Below are positions 12,040 to 24,500 of a stretch of 64,000 nucleotides of DNA, piece after piece. The translations under genes and the position numbers were made by a program. Numbering within the stretch: the stretch's first letter is position 1; every line of letters begins with the position of its first letter. The stretch comes from Spirometra erinaceieuropaei. Taxonomy: Eukaryota > Platyhelminthes > Cestoda > Diphyllobothriidea > Diphyllobothriidae. The notes under the pieces were generated by a model. It had not been told where the DNA came from and made no database searches. It saw only the letters and a list, made by a program, of their open reading frames with translations. Location: the NCBI GenBank assembly GCA_902702965.1, contig CACRXP010000002.1, forward strand, positions 628,872 through 692,871, read 5' to 3'.

Positions 12040-12185
12040 AGGAATAGGGACCCACCCGGCCTTCAGGTGACCTTGCGCTAAATTTCAGGGCAGATACCTG
12101 TCACTGTGTCCTAACCCTCCTGACCCTAATCCTAACCATAACGCTAACCCTGCCCCTCCCCGTGGAATTTAGCGTCAGCTTACCT
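12040..12185 (+). repeat. Degenerate telomere-like (TAACCC) array in a dispersed repeat
   Basis: Runs of TAACCC-type units (CCTAACCCTCC, CCTAATCCTAACC, GCTAACCC) lie between a 'GCTAAATTTCAGGG' block on the left and 'GGAATTTAGCG' on the right. The same flanking blocks bound similar arrays at 17.6, 49.0 and 57.1 kb. Confidence 0.5.
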
Positions 12186-12776
12186 CTTATACCGGCGGTT
12201 CATATGCCCATGCCCTACCATGAAGCACTCACTTGCCTGTCACCTGAAGGTTTTGCAGTAAAAGTATTGAAAAAGTGATAAATAACGGAATCTATGTGTG
12301 ACTTTCTATTTAAAAAAGTAGAAAATCGCCTCACTGATGAGATAAGCCAAGCAGGAAACAAAGCTATTGGTCTCATTTGCATAGGCCTGCAGCTGGATCT
12401 TTGATCCAGCACTGGCTAGATCTACTGTTAGTGTAATTTGGGTATACTGCTTCATCTATCGCACTGCACTCGGGGACACTGAGAGCGTAAGCGAATTCAA
12501 TATTACACTTTGACCCAACTCGGTGCCTCACTGGGATTCGAGCCCAGGACAGCAAGGGGAGGCTTTAGCACAGCAAGAGTTAATTATTTGAAATCTACCA
12601 AAACACCTCTGAAGTACGTTAGCCTTGGTAGTCATCTGGTTGATTCTAGATGTATTACTTAGGAAATCCTGCTTCGGCAGTCAACTTACTGTAGCAGATT
12701 TGGTGGATTACAGACGTTGCAGTAGGTTGGGCGGGTAACTTGACCCAAATGTGATTAAACTCGCGTCGTCCGGCGG

Positions 12777-12859
12777 GGCCTCGTAGCTCAGGTGGTTAGA
12801 GCGTTGGCTGCGTTAAAGCCTTCCCCTTACTGTCGTGGGTTCGAATTCCATCGGGCGCC
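12777..12859 (+). repeat. tRNA-like core of SINE family A
   Basis: The core has a tRNA box A (TAGCTCAGGTGGTTAGAG) and box B (GGGTTCGAATTCC). Better copies such as 38983-39067 fold plausibly: acceptor GGCCTCG against CGAGGCG (6 of 7 pairs), a D-arm, a GGCT/AGCC anticodon stem with loop GTACTAA, a variable stretch of about 14 nt, and a T-arm. The long variable stretch is reminiscent of class II (Ser/Leu) tRNAs. Because it is dispersed with flanks, I treat it as SINE-embedded rather than a working tRNA gene. Confidence 0.5.
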
Positions 12860-13148
12860 GAGTTTTTTACAGATGGGTCAAAGTGAATCATAAGAAATCT
12901 GTCAAAACACCTCTGAATTCAATATTAGTCGGATCCTGTTGTTGGAAACATATTTACAGGCAGTTACCGCTCTGCCTGAAATATTATTCAAAGTCCAACA
13001 CAATCTTCCAGGTCATTCAATGTAAAACTGACACTCCAATACTCACTAAATGTTGACGTCAATAGGCGTTGAAAATGTTGTAGCTGGTTTTTCAAAGATA
13101 TTTTGGCAGATTTTGAGTAATTCATATTGACCCACCTGTAAAAAATTC

Positions 13149-13233
13149 GGTGCCTCAGTGGGATTCGAACCCACGCAGCAAGGGGAAGGCTTTAGTACAG
13201 CCAACGCTCGAACCACTTGAGCTACGAAGCCCC
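13149..13233 (-). repeat. tRNA-like core of SINE family A (inverted copy)
   Basis: Reverse complement of the core at 12777-12859: box B-type GGGTTCGAATCCCAC and box A-type TAGCTCAAGTGGTTCGAG are both preserved. Full left and right flanks extend to either side in inverted order. Confidence 0.5.
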
Positions 13234-14076
13234 ACTGGACGACTCGATTTCAATCACATTTAAGTCGACTTTACCCGCCCAACCTACTGTAACGTCTGCA
13301 ATCCACCAAATCTGATACAGTAAGCTGACTGTCCAGGCAGGATTTCCTAAGTAATACATCTAGAATCCACCAGATGACTACCAGGTCAAAGTAATTCAGA
13401 GGTGTTTTGGCAGCTTTCAAATAATTAACTCTGCCTGTACTAAAGCCTCCCCTTGCTGTCTAGGGGTTGAATCCCACCGAGGCACCGAGTTTTCACAGTT
13501 GGGTCAATATGAATTATTCAAAATCTGCCAAAACCTCTATGAATTACGTGAGCCTTGTGGTCCTCTGGTGGATTCTAGGTGAATTACTTAGGAAATCCTG
13601 CTTGGGCAGTCAACCTACGGCCTCAGATTTGGTGGATTCCACACGTTGCAGTAGGTTGGGCGGGTACCTGCTTTTGCTCGCCAGCCAAGCCTTAATGAAT
13701 TCGCATAGATAGGACTTCGTCCTAGAAGGACGACTCCATTTAATCAACAGTTTTAGGTCTATTCCTGCAGCCTCGGTAACCAAAAAGGGAGAAATAAAGC
13801 GAAGTAAAATTATGAAGCCTAGGTGGCCATACTACGGGCCCCCTGGGCCAATCCATCCATCTTCTATGATCTAACTGAGGAGATCGTGCTCGATATGGGC
13901 ATAATATGCAACAGCCCCCATCCTGATGGGACCAAATATGACTACGTACTCCGTAGACTGCCAGGTGCAAAACCATTTATCTCTGCAACAGCTAATGATA
14001 AGGCTTCCCTAAAATGGAAATTAGTTAGTTGGTTTTGAGAGCAGTTAGTCGGAGGTGTTTTAATTGGAAATAACCC

Positions 14077-14394
14077 GATCAAGCTCAGAAGTATTAGGGA
14101 ATCGAGAACCTTTTTTAATACCTAAATATACACTTTTTCGAGTATAAAATGTAAGGATAATGTGACTTTCTACCAAAAACGTAAACGAAAGCATATTTTT
14201 GTTCATGTTTTCTATGAAACTGATTTTCCGTAGTCTTATAGATTCAAATATATTTCACAGAAAACATGAAAAAATATGCTTTCGTCTACTTGTTTGGTGG
14301 AAAATCACATTATCTTTGCATTTTATACCCGAAAAAAGTGTATATTTAGGTATTGAAAAAGTTTCCCGATTCTCTAATAATTTTGAACTTGATC
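14077..14394. repeat. Foldback hairpin (shortened foldback-element copy)
   Basis: The two halves are near-perfect inverted complements around about 14235. GATCAAG at 14077 pairs with CTTGATC ending at 14394, and GAGTATAAAATG pairs with CATTTTATACCC. The arms match the inner arms of the about 993-bp foldback elements at 49.4, 54.5 and 59.5 kb, so this is a shortened copy of that family. Confidence 0.7.
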
Positions 14395-14559
14395 AGCCGT
14401 TGAATTAACTTTTAGCGATTTCAGCCTACAAGCTGCATGCGTTCCGCTTAAGGAAAATCATTCATTCCTCTATGCCTTTAAGTAGATACTAAATAGACTT
14501 CACAAAATTTTGCAATGGATACGGGCTCTGTTGTATATTTCACGAGCAACATTAGTAAA

Positions 14560-14987
14560 CGGACACGTGCGAAGTTGTACATATGGACATCGCATGGCCT
14601 TAAAAACCTCATAATTAGGAACTTTTTTAAAACCGAAAGATAACCTTCCTTAGGGTATAAAATATAAAGATAGTGTGGGTTTCTACCTAACAAGTAAAAG
14701 AAAGCACATTTTGTGTATATTTTCTATAAAATATATTTGAACCCATAGGAACATAAAGAATCAATTTGAAAAATGCATGCTACTTTAGTCGTCATTTTTT
14801 TACCGAACACGGTTTCCGCGGGAGGTCAAAAGAAGTGCATTCAAAAGCCAACATCCTGGCGAGACCGAAATATCATAGGATTATGCTACTTTGCAATTAA
14901 TATTACAACGCCACCCTATTAACCCTTCCTAGTCGAAAACGCATTTCAGAATTTCGACCAACATTTAATGAGATCGGTCACGCACTG
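14560..14987. repeat. Right half of a foldback element
   Basis: Collinear with the right half of the element at 54548-55540. It contains AAAATGCATGCTACTT, a TTTTTTACCGA block, and the terminal 'GAGATCGGTCACGCACTG' followed by TA at 14988. Confidence 0.65.
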
Positions 14988-15502
14988 TACGTCATTCTTT
15001 GTCCTTTTAATAAAAAGAAATTACATAAACTGAGGCTAGTTTCTCCTCCCTCCCCTTCTTCATTGGAGAGACTGAGCACTAGTGGCTGCTGCAAAAATCA
15101 ACGCCCTAACACTCAAATCGCCTTTCGTTGTTTTGCCAGTCAGATCTCACTGCTTACATTTCGGCCAAGAGTGCCGATAAACTCTCAACAGAGTACTCTT
15201 GACCAGGACTTCACGTTCCGTGATTTTAATGCGATTGCGAAGTTACCGGTGAAAACCCTACAATCTTATGAAATGTCCAATCAAAGTGGCGTAAATAATT
15301 GGTGTTTATTGTTCACGCCGCCTTGGTGCAACCTATGAGTAGAAAGCGACTTGAAGTCCGCGCCAAGCCAACCAAAGAGCCAGAAAACAGAAGTCACAGC
15401 CTGGCCTGCTAGTCACGCAACTGCGCATTTGTTAATAACAGATTGATTAAGTCGCAGCCTTCAGTCAAGTCGGAATCTTCTTCGCGGACTCATCGTACAC
15501 CC

Positions 15503-15590
15503 ATGACTGGACTTGTAAAAGCCAAAGAGTATGACTGGAAGGACTCCAACGTGGCGCTTTTCGGCACTGATGAAGATAGACAAGTGAAGA
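15503..15590 (+). CDS. Gene A exon 1 (N-terminal leader)
   Basis: ATG at 15503 opens 29 codons plus one base, then donor GTGAGT. It begins '[16 protein letters not shown]', almost the same as the first exon at 62962 ('MAGLVKGKDYDWKDSN'). That match fixes the start. The region precedes gelsolin repeat G1. Confidence 0.85.
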
Positions 15591-18500
15591 GTGAGTTGGG
15601 TGGTCGTTTGAAAGTGTAGATTTAAATTAATTAAAGTCTTAACGTGGAAGAAAATGACCTGATTTTGCCTATACCCACAAATCGAATGTAGGACGTTAGA
15701 ATTTTGGAAAGTAGACTGTCATTGTTTCACCTTTTCCACAGGGAAGTATGTTTTTTGACATCCTCTCATAGAAACCTTCAGTCGTTTGCCTTTTTTTGCG
15801 ACGCGGCCTTGAAATATCGTGTATTTGATGCGTGCTCGGCAACATTTAGCCGAACCCAGCTGTTCGGCATTTAAAATCACGAATAATCAGTGGGGAGCAA
15901 AGGTCCTGTTTCGGCGGCGGAGTACATGTCCTCCACTCACCACCTGAAAATCGCAGTTTTGAACTTACCAGCAAGAGGCCAGCTAGCTCCTAGCAGTGAC
16001 TAGTGGTAGTTGCTTGTGTGCCAAGACGCTTTGTAAGACTTCTGTCAGAATAGTGGACTCCCGATCTACAACTCCATTTTGTTATCTGAACAGTCAAGCA
16101 GTTGAATGCTCAATTCGGATCATACAAAGCATGGCTTACCAAAAGATACTTTGAAAATGGTGAAATGAGTCTTATGGTAATAAACAGTCCGAAACTGTTA
16201 TTATGGCAGTCCCCTCATTACTCGTCCGTACATAAGCAGAGGCCTAGTACAGAGGCTTACGGAATGAAGAAGACTCGCGCCATGTGAGTAATAGATGAGC
16301 GTGGTAGTCATCTGGTAGATTTTAGATTGATTGCTTATGAACTCTTGCCTGGGTAGTCAGCTTACTGTATCAAATATGGTGGATTCCATACGTTGCAGTA
16401 GGCTGGGCGGGTAGCTTTCCCAACTTTGATTAAATTCACGGCTCTGGTGGGACCTTGTAGCCTAGGTGATTAGAGCGTTAGCTGTACTCAAGCCGTCTCC
16501 TCACTGTCGTGGGTTCGAATCCCACCGAAACCGCAGAGTTTTTCAAAATTCGTCAAATGATTGAAAATGAAGGTTCCAACATGAGACCTGTCAAAATAAT
16601 AAAAGGAACAAAGCAATTACTTGATGTGGAGAAAGAATACTTTGACTTACTTGGTACTTTGAGTTAATTCTACTTCACAGTCTTAAGTTTTCTACCGCTT
16701 CCATTGAGCAAATTGCTTCGGCAAATAATTCATTGCCTATCCAGTTAGAGCCTTACTATGAGGCGATGGGACCCTAATCCAATGCATACAGGAATGAAAC
16801 GTCAAACGGTCAGCATTTGAAACATACAAAACGTTACAGAGCACAATAGTAGCGTCTATACGACTGAAGTCCAAGACCATTGTCACCTGCGTTACTGTAC
16901 TCTAGGACTTGGCAGAGACAGAAGGGCCTCTGTGACCCATCCAATCACACATCTTTTGCTATTTTATTTCCACAGAGGAGTCCGCGATGACAGAGAAGCA
17001 CTGGGAGAAGGTGGGAAAGGCCACTGAACCGTTTCTTTTCGTCTGGCGCGTCAAAGTAAGTCTTGATGATCTAAAATGTCGTTTTTTTTTTCTAAATTTC
17101 CTAACCCCTCCCCCTTCAAGTGAACACGGTGATCGTTTTATGTTATAAGAATCCATAAAGTAGACTCGGTAGACTTCAATTGCAAAATTGCTGAACCCGC
17201 ATAGGACTATGGCATAAACCTGGGGCACTTTTAATACTTACCAACCACATTCTGGGAAATAAGAAAACTGAGTGATAATCCGAAACGCCAGGCCAATAAA
17301 CTTCTTGTTCCAACGATCGCATTGTCTTCCTCTGAACTGCTTCCTGGAACTCGCCTGCTCGCTTCTATTGACCTCGGTTACTTTGGCCGAAAAAACTTCA
17401 AGGTCTACTGACTAAGTGCAGGACTAAAGTGTAAAATTCGAGAATACTTTGGCAGTCAGGTTGATAGGAGTGCCTTGTTGTGGTCTCTACGTTGGAGCGG
17501 TCAATAAATCGAGCCATTCTTTTGATCAGTCCGTGGCTAATTGTGAAGAGTTCCGAGAGCTACTTAACACAAGAGGGAGCAAGACACGGTGACAAAAACT
17601 CCCCTATTCCGGTGACTTTGTGCTAATTTCCAGGGGGATTGGGGTTGGTGCTTGGGTTAGGGCCAAAGTTGCAGTTACGTTCAAGATAGGGTTAAGGTTA
17701 GGGTTTTGGGTTAGGGCTAAGGTTTGGGTTAAAGTCCAGTTAGGGGTTAGGGTTGGGTTTAAGCTCTGAGTTAGCGTTATGACGCGGAACTATTTATCCT
17801 TCCTAGAATTTTGCGATAGGTTTCTATTCTCGTGTCTCGCCCACAAGTACAAGTTGTCAAAAAGAACCCCCTGATTGTTCTATTCCTTTTCCTGTTTATT
17901 CCCCACAAAGCAATTCAAACTGGAAGACGTCCCAAACGAAGATATCGGAAAGTTTTACAATGGTGATTCCTATGTTGTCTGCAAAGGAACAAAGGTCCCT
18001 GGACAAAATAAGCTCAATTATGATGTCCACTTTTGGATTGGAAAACACAGTACGCAGGTAAGAATAGGAATTAGTTTTATGACTATACATGAACCTAAAT
18101 TATACCGCCACTTGCTTGCTACTTCTCCTCAATACACTATTTCCTGTACCGAATCTCACAGACTCTTTAAACTGAAGAATCAGACCTTTTTACGTTTGGG
18201 CTTATATATGTAGATCAGTTTTGGACGATCTTGTTCATTTTTCTTATTTGTGAAATTGCTCTGCCACCTTTCGAGTAAACTAAATAAAATCTTCGAATTT
18301 CTAGGATGAATACGGAACGGCCGCCTACAAAACAGTGGAGCTGGACACTTACCTCGATGACGCCGCTGTCCAGCACCGCGAAGTTGAGGGTTACGAATCG
18401 CCACGTTTTAAGAGCTACTTTAGCAAACTGGTGTAAGTGCCATAGACAAATTACTGGACACCTATACCGTCTGGCAAACAACGAGCTCTTAAGCAAGTGG

Positions 18501-21500
18501 CTCTAGAATGGACATTTCTGTGATTGGATGCTAATGTCCACTTATGCCATTCGGCGTTTTCTTTACTAGCAGGCTCACTTTAAGTTTTTTGGGCCTTGTC
18601 CGAGCCATAGTTGGCACTGGGCCCTGCCGTTGTTAAATCCTGCTGACCGATGGCCCACTTGCCTCTGAACCCCTTACCGGATCTTGCCTTCGAAAGAAGA
18701 CAATTCAAGGCACAGCCTCAGCCTCTTGTAAGCCCCCGGCCCAAAACCCAGCCGTCAGCTGGCCTACGCTTTCCCGGCCAATCAGGTGGAACCGATTGGA
18801 CAAGGCGCGTCTGCTTATACGAGTGCACCAACGAGGCAGTGGCCAATCGGAACGCAGAGATGTAAACAACTGCCCTGCCATGCCTGTTGGGCTTACTATC
18901 AAGATTTGTTATTTGACAAAACCCCCTCCGAGCGCTGAGGGCTGGTGCCAGTGTGGTGCAAGCTGGTAGTTTTGAGGGTCGCTCGACGCACAGCGACAAA
19001 ACAGCCAGTGTTTTTTTTCTGGATAGAAAGTCACCTGCCTGCCTACACCTGAAAAAAGACACATCATCCGTTATTTTTTAGTCATTCTAGCGCGCCGTTG
19101 TCACTCACGTGGATCTTATTTGGTTTAAGTGGCGAAGATAGTTAACACGGCGCTAATCAGGTCCCCCATAACTAGGCACTCCAAAGCAAAATAATTTGCG
19201 TGTGATTTTAGAAAATATCCTAGAACACTAAAGTTGCTCTGCTTTAATGTATCACGTAGGCGTGCGGCAAAGGTGTCTGTAAAAGCACCCATACTTGCCA
19301 AGTAAACCATCAGAAAGATAAGTTGTATACATTCATTTCTTGTTCATCAAATGCCCCCGGGAATAGGTATTTCTTAAAAACTACCACTTAATAAATTAGT
19401 CCTCTCGGATATGAAAAGCTTCTAAAAGTGGTAAATCTATGACGTTTGACGATTATAGGACTTTGAGATACAGAGTAGACCCACTAGTGTTTTTAGGCAT
19501 GATCCTAGATTATAATTTACAAATATACAACAATGATCGTCGACCATTCTCTGGGGCCATCAGAAACCTCCATTCAGTATATTATCCCAGTAATAAGTGA
19601 CTTCAGAATTTTTTCAGCTTCTCAGTTGAATCTCTTGCTCAATAAGGTAGTAGTCTCGTGCGTAAGGTTATAGTCCTTAGTGTACTTCTCGGAGGATTTT
19701 GCAGCTATTAACCCCTTCTGTTCGACCCCACCAGTCATTTTAATGCTCTTTTTTTCGAAAATTGATCTTTTGGAACGCATAAAACCCAATGGAGGCCGTT
19801 TAATTCATTTTGAAAGACAATCTAAATAGCATCGAGCACCTTCAATACCGGCACTATTATTGTTTCGTCAGCAGATGTGGTTTCTGAAAATAAGTCATTC
19901 CCCCGGCTGGGTAAAACTGCAGCCACAACCGTCGCAAAACTATGAGGCCGACGTGGGGGGCGGCATCCGAGGGAGATTGTTCTCACACAGACAGCCTTTA
20001 TCTAGTTTCCAAGAGTGTGGACAAAGTTTTCGGCAATTGGTCCACCTTACACAGTAAGCTCTGAATGCCCAGGTGATCAGAAGGCATTTTAGATCGGAGG
20101 GGTATTCCCTTCCTACCGGCGCATAATGACAACTGACGGTAACCAATAAGTGGTCATGCACGTCGAACATTTTGCCCAGTTCTAGTGAAAGTGGATTCCG
20201 TGAAGACTTTAGTAGTGTCTTACACGTTTCAGCACTGGAGTCCCATGCCTTGGGCTGGAAGGCTTTAAGTGGTACTGACTCAAGCATGTGTCTACAGGAT
20301 ATGTCCTTAAAACGGGCCACGCAGTAGGTGCGATGAACCAACACGAAGGCCAGATCTGGGTTCGGCGGACGTTATTGGCAGCGCCCACCCATGATAAATG
20401 TCGAAATTGGGGATTTGGTGGCACGCCCGGGTGCAGACCCACACCACACTCGTTGTGATCGGGGTCACTCCCCTTTCCTTTCGTTGCTGTGTGAAATTCT
20501 AGTCGGTGGACGTTAAGGACCAGACGGTGTGGTGGCACGTCTACGCGCGGGTCATTGCCGCGCCAACCGCCTCCAGTTTTCTTGACTTGGTCATGACACC
20601 GGATTAAGATGACAGGAGGAGGGAGAGGAGAGAGTGCGGCAGATTCTGCGCAAGTTTACCGCTATTATAAAAGAAGTCACGCACAAGTCTCCGTCGTGCG
20701 AGGGAGCACACAGTGGACATCGTCAGAAACGACGGGCGAAATGTCGTGTTATGACTGTACAAAATCCGCCCATTGTTGCTCATTTAAGGGTAAACTGTGT
20801 CTCCTCCATGTATTTCTGACTATTCTAGCCGAATAAGCATAGTACCTTTCTTTCTTATTCCACCCTCCACACTTTTAGGATCCTCGAGGGTGGTTATGAG
20901 TCCGGTTTCCGACGAGTAAAGCCCGAAGAGTACAAACCGCGTCTTCTCCGTTTCTGCCAGGAAGGCAGGGTGACGTACATCAAGCAGGTTGACTTCACCA
21001 GGCGTTCTGTCACCTCCGACGACGTTTTCGTCCTGGATCTCGGAAGGAAGGTCTATCAGTTCAATGGGTCAAAGTGCAGCCCATTTGAGAAAAATAAGGT
21101 ATTTTCAAGTGGCTACTGTGCTGTTCCCACGTTTTTGCGCTAAGGACTTGTCTAGGGAGCCGAGTGTTAAGCAAATGGCACTGAAGCCTTTCAAATTGAA
21201 AGTGTTCATTGCTTATCTGGGTGCAAAACAATTAGGTTCACGCCCAGTACTGAGACAAACCCATTCACGTAAGGCCGTCAAAGCGGCATCGACCTGTCTT
21301 CTTCCATTAGGAGCGGCACTTTTCATTCTTTAGGACACTTAGACGCATAAAAGGAGAAACGATGCCATGCTTAAGTTAAATCGCCTCTGCTTTTGAATTA
21401 GGTCTGCGCATTGAATAATTATCTCGGTAAGCCGTTTGAATTTCCGTTCGGTTATTATACGCTGCAAGCTTTGACACTGGACAACCGGTCAGGCTCTCCA

Positions 21501-24500
21501 AAACGTCATCCTCGCAGCGAATTTGTTCCAGCTGATCATTCTGCATTCTCGAACCTTCCACTCTCCCCATTTAGGCGGCAAGTTTCGTGCAGGACTTGGA
21601 ATCCTCAAGACACGGTCGTTGCGTCAGTGAAGTTCTCGACGAATCGACCACCGACCAGCGGGTGAGTTTAATTTTGAAATTTCATGCAGGCTTCCCGTAA
21701 TCCATTATTATTTCGACGATGTTTGGTCCTGTAGTACCACTTGATTGATACTGTACGGTTGGCTTCCTAAAACAATTTTCGCAATTTTGATTACGCTGAC
21801 TTTACGTGCATCACGTGTTTGCGCCTTCCTCGATATTTTAATCCAACGAGTGACTGTGTCTCAAGAAGGAATGCCTATACACCATCCTCGGTTACACCAG
21901 GTATTAACTCACACGCGCTTTCCTGCGCGTGCTTCGAGCTCCGCTTGCGATCTCTTACCCTTCCTAATCCAGCGAATCCTAAAATTGTTTTAGTAGGCTA
22001 GCCATTTGGCATCAATCAAGGGGAGGCTGCAGGACCAAACCTCGCCATTATTTCTCTGCGGACAAGACTTTAGGACCAAAAACGTACTATTCTTTTCGAA
22101 AAATAGTAATCGTGTTATGAACGCAGGATAAAAAGAGCCCCAGAAATAGATGGCGTCGAAACATTTTCCTTTTGCATCCAATAGTGATACAAGGCTGCAA
22201 AGAGGTAGGATATATTCGAAAGCCAACAAACTACGACTGGGTTATGAGCTTCGTGTACGGTAGTCCCTCGTTTACTTGCAAAGTAGACATCTGAATTCCA
22301 GGAATCAGTTGAGAGCACATTTCTAAATTTAGAGAATTACTGCCACGAAGTCTGATTTTATCGCAGTTGACCTGTTGCTCACCGGCTAGAAAACGTCAGA
22401 ATCTTTTTATAGACTTTAAGCCAGCCGAACTGGGAAAAATGTCAATCTTGTCGATCCCCTAGGCCTTTTCTCAAATCTGAAACTTCTGGTGTTAGAGTTA
22501 ACCTTAAAGTAAGGTAGAAGAATTTTGGACATAAAACAGCTAAAAGTGCGAGTATTTTGGATCTTGTCAAACCCTGTGTGCGTAAACAAACCAAAATGAA
22601 ACATAATCGCGAAAAATTGAACAACTGTCGGCGGAACTTCTCGCTCCTATACGCGTTTTTGACCTGCTTACTGGTGGTGGCTTATAAGCAGTCCCAGATT
22701 ACATCAGTTTTGCCGTTTTCCCTGGTAGCTTTAGGGTCTGTTACGTTTTCTTTTATTTTTGTAAAGTTGCTTTGTCCTGACTTTAAGTCCTCAAGCATGT
22801 AATCGGATAACCTCTTCTGGCGTGCATTCTACGCCTCCTTCTTCCCGTGAAAGAAAATGATAGCCTCATAAGAAGTATCCCGCGATATTTCGGGTTCCTC
22901 ATGTCTGCATACTTTTTGATGCCGCCCTGACGCTTCGCCCATCATTTTCACGCCTGTGTTCCCCTGTTCAGCCTTACCCCTACAGCGGCTGGCATTTCAA
23001 TGAAGGCTAAAGTGCTTGAAGTCGCCATTTCGATAGACTGAAATATAGCTAAATCGCCTGCCCTGTACGTACATCTACAAAAATGCCAGACCATAAAATT
23101 CGTTCTTGGAGGCCTCTTAGAGAAGTCAGAATCAGAAGAGGAAGCGATCGCTGGAACAAGGGCTTTATTCGCCTGACGTTTCGGACTCTCACTTGAATCC
23201 AGCATCAGAGACAGTGGCAGAAAAGGGTGACTTGTGCACAGGAAATCGCAGTATTTATAGGATGCAGTCGCTATGCTACCGCATACCTATATCAAGTAAC
23301 CGCGCTCCCCTTCGTCAAGGCTGGGTGCCCGCTGATGCGATAATTGCTTGATGGCCGTCATGATTGTTAATCGCCGAAATGTCCTCACCCGTCAGAATGC
23401 AATTCCGCCCTCCGCCTTTAAGTCTGGTTGCAAATCGCAACTGGTAGAGGCCTCCGCCACTTCTCTGGACTTCCGTCTAAGTAGGCGCACACGAACACAC
23501 GTTCAGTTAGAGGAAATAGACGCACCAACCACAGCATAAAAATTGGATAAGTCGGTCTTAAAGCAAACATGCCTTTTCACTTATCTTTCTTTAGGCTGTT
23601 ACAATAAGCTACATACGCTGTAGGTGTAAGGGCAAATGTTAGACTGAAAATAATGCAAAAATAGCACATTTGTATGATTATTGGATAGTTTGGCAGATTT
23701 TGAATAATTTATTTTGATCGCCCAACTCGGTGCGATTTAAAGTCACGACAACAAAGGGAGGGCTTGAGCAGAGCTAATGCTCAAGCCACCTGAGCTGCCA
23801 GTCGTGAGTTTAATCGCATTTGGGTCAAGTTGCCAGCCCCTGTCTTCGGTTGCCTGTGCTGCTGCAGATCGTTGGGTTGCAAAGTTCTGTTTGATTATGG
23901 CTCATCTCATTCCTCTCATTAATCCTGTCATACAGCACGAATTCTGGACTTCGCTGCCAGACGCTGAAGTTACACCACCTCGCGAACAGGCTGAGGTCGT
24001 CAAGGCTCTCTACAAGTAGGTCTCCCGATTCGCTCTTTTCCGTGCACAGACATTCACCCACTTCACACTAACTGCTGTGCCTAACAACCTCATCCCCTGC
24101 CCTCAGCGTCTCAAGAGAAATTACCAGGCATGTTCCCAAAACCGGAGATGGTCAAAGTAAATAACTGTGGAGAGGATGACCTTCAAAACGACAGTATAAA
24201 CTCCTCGGATTGGACCACGACAGCGAGGGGGGACTAATTTTGAAACCTATTCTGGTTTTGTGCAGTAGTAGACTTGTTATTAAACTAGACGGAACGAATT
24301 CACAAGCGATTGCCAGCAGCTTTCACAGTGCGTGACGCTAAGCCTTACCAATCGGTGAAAGTGAGCGAAGTTAATGAAAAGGAGGCAAACCAACAAGACC
24401 ATCTGACTAAGGAATTAATCCAACAGGATTTTTTTTATCCGGTTGCATATTTTGACCGCTGTTATTTGTGGGTAACATTTATAAAATGAAGCGTGTTCTG

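Larger units (their letters stand above)
12517..13700. repeat. Palindromic cluster of tRNA-containing SINEs (family A)
   Basis: At least four copies of one element in alternating orientation: a minus fragment (12517-12575), a near-complete plus copy (12590-13045), a near-complete minus copy (13068-13425) and a plus fragment (13430-13680). A full unit has a left flank (starting near 'CATCTGGTGGATTCTAG', through 'GCAGTAGGTTGGGCGGGTAA'), an internal tRNA-like core, and a right flank ('CACAGTTGGGTCAATATGAA', then 'CAAAACACCTCTGAAT'). Other copies lie at 16285, 23690, 30905, 31078 and 38836. Confidence 0.7.

Noticed and set aside
12777..12859. A functional nuclear tRNA gene
   Set aside because: The same core with the same long flanks is dispersed at six or more places, many decayed, so it is better explained as a repeat.
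13823..14038. 71-codon frame near 13.8 kb
   Set aside because: No domain, splice pattern or repeat support.
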